Origin: an uncultured Lachnospiraceae bacterium
Lineage (GTDB): Bacteria > Bacillota > Clostridia > Lachnospirales > Lachnospiraceae
Assembly (NCBI GenBank): GCA_902773445.1
Contig: CACYEU010000198.1
Span: 1 to 15,389 of the forward strand
Reading direction: 5' to 3'
DNA length: 15,389 nt
This document shows positions 1 to 7,322 of the stretch, piece by piece (position 1 is the stretch's first letter; each line of letters begins with the position of its first letter). Below the pieces are notes generated by a model. That model was not told the DNA's origin, did not search any database, and saw nothing but the letters and a program-made list of their open reading frames with translations. Both the position numbers and the translations under genes were made by a program.

Positions 1-229
1 GGTCGATACATTCCTCAAAGCGGCCGGCGAAGACGAAGCTAAGCTTCTGGCCAGACAGATGTATGTGACAGACTGGCTGATCGCTCATGCCGACATCAAG
101 GATGTCGACCAGAAGAAGCTGGAAGAAAGCGAAGATCCCAACGCCAACGATACGGTCGGAACAGTCGATGAAGACGGTGAAGCACAGACAGAACAGCAGG
201 ACAAGGCAGCCGGAGATTCAATACAGTAA
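1..229 (+). CDS. C-terminal fragment of an unrecognised protein with an acidic, Gln-rich tail
   Basis: The reading frame is open from the window edge (first complete codon at base 2) to the TAA at 227-229, giving 75 residues. The first ~40 residues look helical and amphipathic (LARQMYVTDWLIAHADIKDV). The last ~35 are low-complexity and rich in Asp, Glu and Gln, probably a disordered tail. The pattern of a helix, then 'D-(W)-L-I-x-x-A', then 'I-K-D-V-D' recalls the C-terminal arm of trigger-factor-like chaperones in Clostridia. That is only a weak resemblance and I do not assign the function. The frame ends 21 nt before the next gene on the same strand, so it may be the first visible member of the same operon. 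The 5' part lies outside the window. Confidence 0.6.
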   Translation, partial: VDTFLKAAGEDEAKLLARQMYVTDWLIAHADIKDVDQKKLEESEDPNANDTVGTVDEDGEAQTEQQDKAAGDSIQ

Positions 230-250
230 AGGCAGCCGACGGAGAAGATT

Positions 251-1624
251 ATGAAAACATATGATGTGATCATTATCGGCGCCGGCCCGGGCGGTATTTA
301 TACGGCCTATGAACTGACCAGAAAAAGACCGGATCTGAAGATCGCGGTCTTTGAAGCGGGCGGACGGCTCGAACAGAGAAAATGCCCGATCGACGGCGTC
401 AATGTCAAGAAATGCATCCAGTGCAAAAGCTGTTCGATCATGAGAGGATTTGGCGGCGCCGGCGCATTTTCAGACGGAAAATACAATATCACGAACGACT
501 TCGGCGGAACGCTCTACGAGCATATCGGACGCGAAAAAGCGATCGAGCTGATGCGCTATGTCGACGATATCAACACGTCTCACGGCGGTGAAAACACCAG
601 GATGTTCGAGGCGGGTGATGAGGCGTTCAAGACGCGCTGCCTGCGCAATAAGCTGCAGCTGCTTGACGCGTCGGTACGGCATCTCGGAACCGATATCAAT
701 TTCATCGTATTACAGAACCTCTATGCGGAACTCGAGGACAAAGTCGATTTCTATTTCAATACGGCGGTCGAGGAACTGGGCGCCGGTGATGACGGTTATA
801 CGGTGACTTATCATGACGGGGAAGCTACAGCGCCTTACTGCGTCGTTTCAGTCGGACGCTCGGGCAGCAAGTGGATGGAGGAGACTTGTAATAAGCTGGG
901 AATCGAGACCTGCTCCAACCGCGTTGACCTCGGCGTGCGCGTCGAACTTCCCGCAGTTATTTTTGACGAGATTACAGACAAGCTCTACGAGGGAAAGATC
1001 GTCTACCGCACACAGAAGTTTGAGGACAATGTCCGGACATTCTGCATGAACCCGCGCGGCAGCGTGGTATACGAGAATACGAACGGAATCGTGACCGTCA
1101 ACGGCCACAGCTATGAAGATCCGGAAAAATGGACCGACAACACGAATTTCGCGCTGTTGGTATCCAAGCATTTTTCAGTGCCGTTCAAAGACAGCAACGG
1201 TTACGGCGAGAGTATCGCACGTCTGTCCAATATGATCGGTGGCGGCGTGATCGTTCAGCGCTTCGGAGATCTTGAACGCGGACGGCGTTCGACAAAGAAG
1301 CGGATCGAGGAAGGTCTCGTGCGCCCGACATTGAAAGCGACGCCCGGCGACCTAAGCCTCGTCCTTCCGAAGCGGATCCTCGACGGCGTGATCGAAATGA
1401 TCTATGCGCTCGATAAGATCGCGCCCGGAACGGCCAACGATGACACGCTGCTCTACGGCGTGGAAGTCAAGTTCTACAACATGGAAGTCACACTTGACAA
1501 TAACCTGGAGACGATTTATAAAGGTCTTTATGTGATTGGAGACGGCAGCGGTGTCACACATTCGCTGTCGCACGCGTCGGCAAGCGGCGTGTACGTCGCC
1601 AGACGCATCGCGGACGCCCGGTGA
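251..1624 (+). CDS. Uncharacterised FAD-dependent dehydrogenase, COG2509 type
   Basis: This is a 457-residue cytoplasmic flavoprotein. A dinucleotide-binding Rossmann motif, GAGPGG, lies at residues 10-15 directly after a hydrophobic beta strand, which fixes the start at 251. A GGAGAA ribosome binding site lies at 241-246. An acidic residue ending the second strand (VFEAGGR) fits FAD binding. The C-terminal motif GLYVIGDGSG (425-434) followed by a helix is the usual second FAD contact, where the flavin sits on a conserved G-D. The cysteines C45, C55, C58 and C61 (CIQCKSC) precede a glycine-rich GFGGAGAFSDGK segment; this pairing is typical of COG2509 proteins. The family is widespread in anaerobes, but its substrate and electron partner are not established. 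The cysteines could hold a metal or form a redox disulfide; that is inference. It lies 76 nt upstream of ileS. Confidence 0.88.
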   Translation: MKTYDVIIIGAGPGGIYTAYELTRKRPDLKIAVFEAGGRLEQRKCPIDGVNVKKCIQCKSCSIMRGFGGAGAFSDGKYNITNDFGGTLYEHIGREKAIELMRYVDDINTSHGGENTRMFEAGDEAFKTRCLRNKLQLLDASVRHLGTDINFIVLQNLYAELEDKVDFYFNTAVEELGAGDDGYTVTYHDGEATAPYCVVSVGRSGSKWMEETCNKLGIETCSNRVDLGVRVELPAVIFDEITDKLYEGKIVYRTQKFEDNVRTFCMNPRGSVVYENTNGIVTVNGHSYEDPEKWTDNTNFALLVSKHFSVPFKDSNGYGESIARLSNMIGGGVIVQRFGDLERGRRSTKKRIEEGLVRPTLKATPGDLSLVLPKRILDGVIEMIYALDKIAPGTANDDTLLYGVEVKFYNMEVTLDNNLETIYKGLYVIGDGSGVTHSLSHASASGVYVARRIADAR

Positions 1625-1686
1625 TACGCCGGGAAGAACGAGCAGACAACAGAAGCATTCGATATACAGCAAGACAGACAGTACCA

Positions 1687-1694
1687 AGAAAGGA
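1687..1694 (+). promoter_or_regulatory. Ribosome binding site that sets the ileS start at 1701
   Basis: AGAAAGGA ends 6 nt before ATG 1701. The ileS frame is open upstream to 1536, but that extension overlaps the 3' end of the FAD gene in another frame. It encodes a basic sequence unlike the start of IleRS, so it is not part of the protein. Confidence 0.8.
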
Positions 1695-1700
1695 AAAATA

Positions 1701-4700
1701 ATGTACGAACCGGTATCAACTGACCTGTCATTTGTGGACAGAGAACATGAAGTCGAGCAATTCTGGAAAGACAATGAGATCTTTGAGGAGAGTATCGACG
1801 ATCGCAAGGACGGCGAGAGTTTTGTCTTTTACGACGGACCTCCGACAGCCAACGGAAAGCCGCATATCGGCCATGTCCTGACGCGTGTCATCAAAGACAT
1901 GATCCCCCGCTATCACACGATGAAGGGCCAGATGGTGCCGCGCAAAGCCGGATGGGACACACACGGCCTGCCGGTCGAGATCGAGGTCGAGAAGAAACTC
2001 GGGCTCGACGGCAAGGAGCAGATCGAAGAATACGGTCTCGCGCCGTTTATCGATCACTGCAAGGAGAGCGTCTGGCAGTACAAAGGCATGTGGGAGGATT
2101 TCTCCGCCAAGGTCGGTTTCTGGGCCGACATGGATGATCCGTACGTCACCTATCACGACGACTATATCGAATCCGAGTGGTGGGCGCTGAAGAAGATCTG
2201 GGAAAAAGGTCTTCTCTATAAAGGATATAAAGTCGTCCCTTATTGCCCGCGCTGCGGAACACCGCTCTCAAGCCACGAAGTCGCGCAGGGTTACAAGGAC
2301 GTCAAAGAGCATTCGGCGATCGTGCGTTTCAAACTCAGGGATGAAGACACATATGTGCTCGCCTGGACGACTACCCCGTGGACACTGCCGAGCAACGTCA
2401 TGCTCTGTATGAATCCGAAGGAGACTTACGCGAAAGTCAAATGCATCGACGGATACACCTATATCATGGCCGAAGCTCTGCTTGACACGATCCTCGGACC
2501 GCTGAAGGATCAGGACGCGTACAAAAATGCCGAAGGACCCGCCTACGAGGTCATTGAGACATATAAGGGCAAAGATCTCGAGTATATTCCGTATGAGCCG
2601 CTGTTTGATTTCACCGGTAAATGCGTTAAGGATCAGAGCAAGGCATTCTTCATCGTCTGTGATGACTATGTCACATTGACAGACGGTACCGGCGTCGTTC
2701 ACTGCGCGCCGGCATTTGGTGAGGATGACGCGCGTGTCGGACGCGCCTACAACATCCCGCTTGTTCAGCTTGTCGATACCGAAGGCAACATGACCGAAGA
2801 GACCGACTGGCCGGGCGTTTTTGTCAAAAAGGCGGACCCGATGGTCCTCGATTCTCTTGAGAAATCAGGGAAGCTGTTTGCGAAGCCGGTCTTCGAGCAC
2901 AGCTATCCGCACTGCTGGCGCTGCGGCACGCCGCTGATCTATTATGCGCGCGAGTCGTGGTTTATCGCAATGACCGAGGTCAAAGACGATCTGATCAGAA
3001 ACAATAATACGATCAACTGGATCCCCGCGAATATCGGCAAAGGACGTTTTGGCGACTGGCTTGAAAATGTTCAGGACTGGGGTCTGTCACGCGACCGCTA
3101 TTGGGGTACTCCGCTCAATATCTGGGAGTGCGAGGAGTGCGGACATCAGCATTCGGTCGGTTCAAGGGCCGAGCTTGTCGAACTGGCCGGTGAAAGCGCG
3201 GAAGGCGTCGAACTGCACCGTCCGTATATCGACGAAGTGACTTTCAAATGTCCGAAGTGCGGCAAAACGATGCACCGCGTGCCCGAAGTCATCGGCTGCT
3301 GGTTCGACAGCGGATCGATGCCGTTCGCGCAGCATCACTATCCGTTTGAGAACAAGGAACTGTTTGAACAGCAGTATCCGGCCGATTTCATCAGCGAAGC
3401 GGTCGATCAGACGCGCGGCTGGTTCTACTCGCTGCTCGCGATCTCGACGCTGATCTTCAACAATTCGTGCTACCGCAACTGTCTTGTTCTCGGTCACGTG
3501 CTCGATGAGAACGGCGAGAAGATGAGCAAGTCAAAGGGCAATGCGATCGATCCGATGGACGCGCTGAATGAATACGGCGCCGACGCGATCCGCTGGTATT
3601 TCTATGTCAACAGTGCGCCGTGGCTGCCGAACCGCTTCTACGGGGAAGCCGTCAAGGAAGGCCAGCGCAAGTTCATGGGAACACTTTGGAACACATACGC
3701 GTTCTATGTGCTGTACGCGAATATTGATCAGTTTGACCCGACAGAGCATACGCTCGATCGCGACAGTCTGACCCAGATGGACAAATGGGTCCTTTCGAAA
3801 CTGAACTCAGTCGTCGCGGAAGTCGATGACGATCTTGCAAACTACAGGATCCCCGAAGCGGCAAGAGCACTGCAGGGCTTTGTCGAGGAGCTTTCAAACT
3901 GGTATGTCAGACGCTGCCGCGAGCGCTTCTGGGCCAAAGGCATGGAGCAGGATAAGATCAATGCCTATATGACACTTTATACGGCGCTGGTCACGATCTC
4001 AAAGGCGGCGGCACCGATGGTCCCGTTCATTACCGAGTCGATTTACCAGAATCTGGTCAGAAATATCGACAAGGATGCTCCGAAGAGCATTCATCTCTGC
4101 GATTTCCCGACCGTCGATGAGTCAATGATCGACCGTGAACTCGAGGAGAAGATGGAAGCTGTACTGCAGATCGTCACGCTCGGACGTGCCTGCCGCAACA
4201 CGGCAGCAATCAAGAACCGTCAGCCGATCGGGCAGATGTATGTCAAGACAGACAATCCGCCCGGAGAGGAATTTGACAGGATCATTCTCGACGAATTAAA
4301 TGTCAAGAAGATCGACTATGTCGACGACGCGACCGCATTTGTCGACTATCAGTTCAAGCCGCAGCTCAAGCTCCTCGGACCGAAGTACGGCAAGCTCCTC
4401 GGTCAGATCAGGAAAGCGCTCGGCGAGATCAACGGCGTAGAGGCGATGAAAGAACTGAATGAGAACGGTACACTGACACTTGAACTCGACGGTCAGACGA
4501 TCTCGCTGACCGAAGAAGAACTGCTGATCGACACAAAGCAGGTCGAAGGATTTGTCAGTGAACAGGACCGCGACGTGACCGTTGCGCTCGATACAAATCT
4601 GACTGATGAACTGCTCGCGGAAGGGTTTGTGCGCGAGATCATCAGCAAGGTTCAGACGATGCGCAAGGAAGCGGGATTTGAAGTGACAGATCACATTCGT

Positions 4701-4868
4701 CTGACATATCAGGGAAGTGAAAAATTCGGACAGATCATGGCCGAATACGGCTCATCGGTGGCCGGCGATGTTCTGGCTGATGAGGTCGTTGAGACCGAAC
4801 CCGAAGGATACGTCAAGGAATGGAAAATCAACCAGGAAGATGCGACTTTAGGCGTAGCAAAAATGTGA
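1701..4868 (+). CDS. ileS: Isoleucine--tRNA ligase, type 2 (zinc-rich, Thermus/Clostridium/eukaryote-like)
   Basis: This class I synthetase charges tRNA-Ile with isoleucine. From ATG 1701 it has 1055 residues, the length of type 2 enzymes; type 1 enzymes such as E. coli's have about 940. The HIGH signature is at 55-58, followed by GWDTHGLPVE (84-93), and KMSKS is at 607-611. The CP1 editing domain, which clears mischarged valine, shows the threonine-rich TTTPWTLPSN (223-232) and an Asp-containing GEDD near 340-343. Four CxxC pairs are visible, at C182/C185, C405/C408, C477/C480 and C517/C520. They match the two structural zinc sites known for the Thermus enzyme. The anticodon-binding region begins around the NWYVRRCRERFW helix, followed by a long type 2-specific C-terminal extension. 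Type 2 enzymes are commonly mupirocin-tolerant; for this protein that is inference. The TGA stop overlaps the glgP ribosome binding site. No T-box leader is visible in the 76-nt upstream gap. Confidence 0.98.
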   Translation: MYEPVSTDLSFVDREHEVEQFWKDNEIFEESIDDRKDGESFVFYDGPPTANGKPHIGHVLTRVIKDMIPRYHTMKGQMVPRKAGWDTHGLPVEIEVEKKLGLDGKEQIEEYGLAPFIDHCKESVWQYKGMWEDFSAKVGFWADMDDPYVTYHDDYIESEWWALKKIWEKGLLYKGYKVVPYCPRCGTPLSSHEVAQGYKDVKEHSAIVRFKLRDEDTYVLAWTTTPWTLPSNVMLCMNPKETYAKVKCIDGYTYIMAEALLDTILGPLKDQDAYKNAEGPAYEVIETYKGKDLEYIPYEPLFDFTGKCVKDQSKAFFIVCDDYVTLTDGTGVVHCAPAFGEDDARVGRAYNIPLVQLVDTEGNMTEETDWPGVFVKKADPMVLDSLEKSGKLFAKPVFEHSYPHCWRCGTPLIYYARESWFIAMTEVKDDLIRNNNTINWIPANIGKGRFGDWLENVQDWGLSRDRYWGTPLNIWECEECGHQHSVGSRAELVELAGESAEGVELHRPYIDEVTFKCPKCGKTMHRVPEVIGCWFDSGSMPFAQHHYPFENKELFEQQYPADFISEAVDQTRGWFYSLLAISTLIFNNSCYRNCLVLGHVLDENGEKMSKSKGNAIDPMDALNEYGADAIRWYFYVNSAPWLPNRFYGEAVKEGQRKFMGTLWNTYAFYVLYANIDQFDPTEHTLDRDSLTQMDKWVLSKLNSVVAEVDDDLANYRIPEAARALQGFVEELSNWYVRRCRERFWAKGMEQDKINAYMTLYTALVTISKAAAPMVPFITESIYQNLVRNIDKDAPKSIHLCDFPTVDESMIDRELEEKMEAVLQIVTLGRACRNTAAIKNRQPIGQMYVKTDNPPGEEFDRIILDELNVKKIDYVDDATAFVDYQFKPQLKLLGPKYGKLLGQIRKALGEINGVEAMKELNENGTLTLELDGQTISLTEEELLIDTKQVEGFVSEQDRDVTVALDTNLTDELLAEGFVREIISKVQTMRKEAGFEVTDHIRLTYQGSEKFGQIMAEYGSSVAGDVLADEVVETEPEGYVKEWKINQEDATLGVAKM

Positions 4869-4874
4869 GGTTAC

Positions 4875-7319
4875 ATGGATCAGGAATTATTTATCAAACA
4901 GGTAAAAGACAATTGTAAGACGCTCTTCCGGCGCACGATCGATGATGCGTCGAAGAAGCAGATCTTTACAGCAGTATGTTATGCGATCAAAGATGATATC
5001 ATCGAGGACTGGATCGAGACTCAGAAGAAGATCGAGGAGCAGGACCCGAAGAAGATCACCTATATGTCAATGGAGTTTTTGATGGGCCGCGCGCTCGGCA
5101 ACAATCTGCTGAACATGTCGGCTTACGACGATGCGCGCGAGGCATTGGCGTCAATCGGCGTCGATCTGAACACACTCGAGGATGAGGAGCCCGATCCGGC
5201 GCTCGGAAACGGCGGCCTCGGAAGACTGGCCGCGTGTTTCCTCGATTCGCTGTCGACACTCTCCTATCCGGCTTACGGATGCGGAATCCGTTACCGCTAC
5301 GGAATGTTCAAACAGAAGATCGAGAACGGCTGTCAGCTTGAAGTGCCCGACGACTGGCTTAAGGACGGCAACCCGTTCGAATTCCGGCGTGACGAGTACA
5401 CCGTCAAGATCAAATTCGGCGGCAAGATCCGCGAGGAACGCGATGAGGAGACCGGACGGACACACTTCATCCACGATGAGGACGCGTCAGTGCTGGCGAT
5501 CCCGTACGATATGCCGATCGTCGGCTACGGAAACCATGTCGTCAATACTCTCAGGATCTGGGATGCGCGCGCGATCAACGAATTCTCGCTCGATTCATTT
5601 GACAAGGGTGAGTATCACAAAGCGGTCGAACAGGAGAATCTGGCATCGAGTATTGTCGAAGTCCTGTATCCGTGCGACAACCATTACGCAGGCAAGGAAC
5701 TGCGCTTAAAACAGCAGTATTTCTTTGTTTCGGCGAGTCTGCAGATCATTCTGCGCAAGCATAAGATCAAGCATCCCGATATCCGGACGCTGCCGGAAAA
5801 AGTCGTGATCCAGATGAATGATACGCACCCGACGATCTGCGTGCCCGAGCTGATGAGGCTGCTGATCGACGAGGAAGGTCTCGGCTGGGACGAGGCCTGG
5901 GATGTCGTCACGAAGACATGCGCGTTCACAAACCATACGATCATGGCGGAAGCTTCCGAAAAATGGCCGATCGACCTGTTCGAAAGGCTTCTTCCGCGTA
6001 TCTATATGATCGTCTGGGAAATGGACCGACGGCTCAAGGAACGGATCCGACAGGTGTTCGGCGACGATGAGTCAAAGATCAAGTCGATGGCGATCCTCTA
6101 TGACGGACAGGTCCGCATGGCCAATATGGCGATCAACGCGGCGTTCTCGGTCAACGGTGTGGCTGCGCTTCACACCGAGATCCTGAAGAAGCAGGCATTT
6201 AAAGACTTCTATCAGATGATGCCCGAGAAGTTCAATAACAAGACCAACGGCATCACACAGCGGAGATTCCTTCTGCATGCCAATGAACGGCTTGCAGGCT
6301 GGGTCACCAACCTGATCGGCGACGGCTGGATCACTGACCTGACGCAGATCGAACGACTGCGGCAGTGGGCGGATGACGATCAGAAACTGGACGAATTCGC
6401 ACAGATCAAGCGGGCGAACAAGGAACGTCTCGCGGCGTATATCAAAGAGCACAACGGCATCGAGATCGATCCCGATTCGATTTTCGATGTGCAGGTCAAA
6501 CGGCTCCATGAGTACAAGAGACAGCTGCTCAATATCCTGCATATCATGGCGCTTTATGAAGATCTGAAACGCAATCCCGAGCAGGATTTCTACCCGAGGA
6601 CCTATATCTTCGGCGCGAAAGCCGCAGCCGGCTATGTCAGAGCGAAAGAGACGATCCGCCTGATCAATGATGTCGCAGGTATCGTCAATAATGACCCCGA
6701 GATCGGCGGACGGATCAAGATCGTCTTCATTGAGGATTACAGGGTCAGCAATGCCGAGATCATCTTCGCGGCATCCGATATCAGCGAGCAGATCTCGACT
6801 GCTTCAAAAGAGGCATCAGGTACCGGCAACATGAAGATGATGCTGAACGGCGCGGTCACGATCGGCACGATGGACGGCGCAAATGTCGAGATCGTCGAAG
6901 CGGTCGGCGCAGAAAACGCGTTTATCTTCGGACTCAGCGCCGATGAAGTCATCAATTACGAAAACAAAGGCGGATACAATCCGATGGAGATCTATGAGTC
7001 AGACCCGACGATCCGGCGCGTGATCGACAGCCTGATCGACGGAACCTATTCGAACGGCGATACCGAGCGTTACCGTGATCTCTACCAGTCACTGCTCTAC
7101 GGCGGCGGAGGCGCAGCGGATCCGTATTTCATTCTCAAGGATTTCAATGCGTACGACGAGGCTTCTAAGAGAGCTGTCGATGCCTACCGCAACAGGCGGG
7201 CATGGTCAAAGATGGCTCTGCTGCAGGTCGCCGGAGCCGGACGGTTCTCATCGGACAGAACGATCGAAGAATATGTGGAAGACATCTGGCATCTTGACCG
7301 GTTGAAAGCGGAGGAATAA
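4875..7319 (+). CDS. glgP: Glycogen/starch/alpha-glucan phosphorylase
   Basis: This cytoplasmic enzyme releases glucose-1-phosphate from the non-reducing ends of alpha-1,4-glucans using orthophosphate and pyridoxal phosphate (GT35 family). The length of 814 residues is normal for the family. Near the N-terminus are MSMEFLMGRALGNNL and the active-site-region GNGGLGRLAACFLDS (from residue ~111). VQVKRLHEYKRQLLN lies in the middle of the protein. The PLP-binding EASGTGNMKMMLNGA has the Schiff-base lysine at K654 and is followed by GTMDGANVEI. Compared with mammalian enzymes, the N-terminal regulatory phosphoserine peptide is absent, as is usual in bacteria. The start is 6 nt after ileS, and GAGG (4867-4870) overlaps the ileS stop, suggesting coupled translation. 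The stop is 3 nt before the next gene. No glgABC biosynthetic genes are in the window. pgcA, which uses its product, lies about 7 kb downstream. Confidence 0.97.
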   Translation: MDQELFIKQVKDNCKTLFRRTIDDASKKQIFTAVCYAIKDDIIEDWIETQKKIEEQDPKKITYMSMEFLMGRALGNNLLNMSAYDDAREALASIGVDLNTLEDEEPDPALGNGGLGRLAACFLDSLSTLSYPAYGCGIRYRYGMFKQKIENGCQLEVPDDWLKDGNPFEFRRDEYTVKIKFGGKIREERDEETGRTHFIHDEDASVLAIPYDMPIVGYGNHVVNTLRIWDARAINEFSLDSFDKGEYHKAVEQENLASSIVEVLYPCDNHYAGKELRLKQQYFFVSASLQIILRKHKIKHPDIRTLPEKVVIQMNDTHPTICVPELMRLLIDEEGLGWDEAWDVVTKTCAFTNHTIMAEASEKWPIDLFERLLPRIYMIVWEMDRRLKERIRQVFGDDESKIKSMAILYDGQVRMANMAINAAFSVNGVAALHTEILKKQAFKDFYQMMPEKFNNKTNGITQRRFLLHANERLAGWVTNLIGDGWITDLTQIERLRQWADDDQKLDEFAQIKRANKERLAAYIKEHNGIEIDPDSIFDVQVKRLHEYKRQLLNILHIMALYEDLKRNPEQDFYPRTYIFGAKAAAGYVRAKETIRLINDVAGIVNNDPEIGGRIKIVFIEDYRVSNAEIIFAASDISEQISTASKEASGTGNMKMMLNGAVTIGTMDGANVEIVEAVGAENAFIFGLSADEVINYENKGGYNPMEIYESDPTIRRVIDSLIDGTYSNGDTERYRDLYQSLLYGGGGAADPYFILKDFNAYDEASKRAVDAYRNRRAWSKMALLQVAGAGRFSSDRTIEEYVEDIWHLDRLKAEE

Positions 7320-7322
7320 CGA

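Noticed and set aside
1617..1633. Small hairpin CCCGG/CCGGG at the end of the FAD gene
   Set aside because: The stem is only about 5 bp and no T-run follows, so it does not look like an intrinsic terminator.
1536..1700. 55-codon upstream extension of the ileS frame
   Set aside because: It overlaps the FAD gene in another frame and encodes an Arg/Thr-rich sequence unlike any IleRS. A good ribosome binding site sits before ATG 1701.
1625..1700. Possible T-box leader for ileS
   Set aside because: The 76-nt gap is too short for a T-box. It shows neither the conserved T-box core sequence nor an antiterminator/terminator pair.
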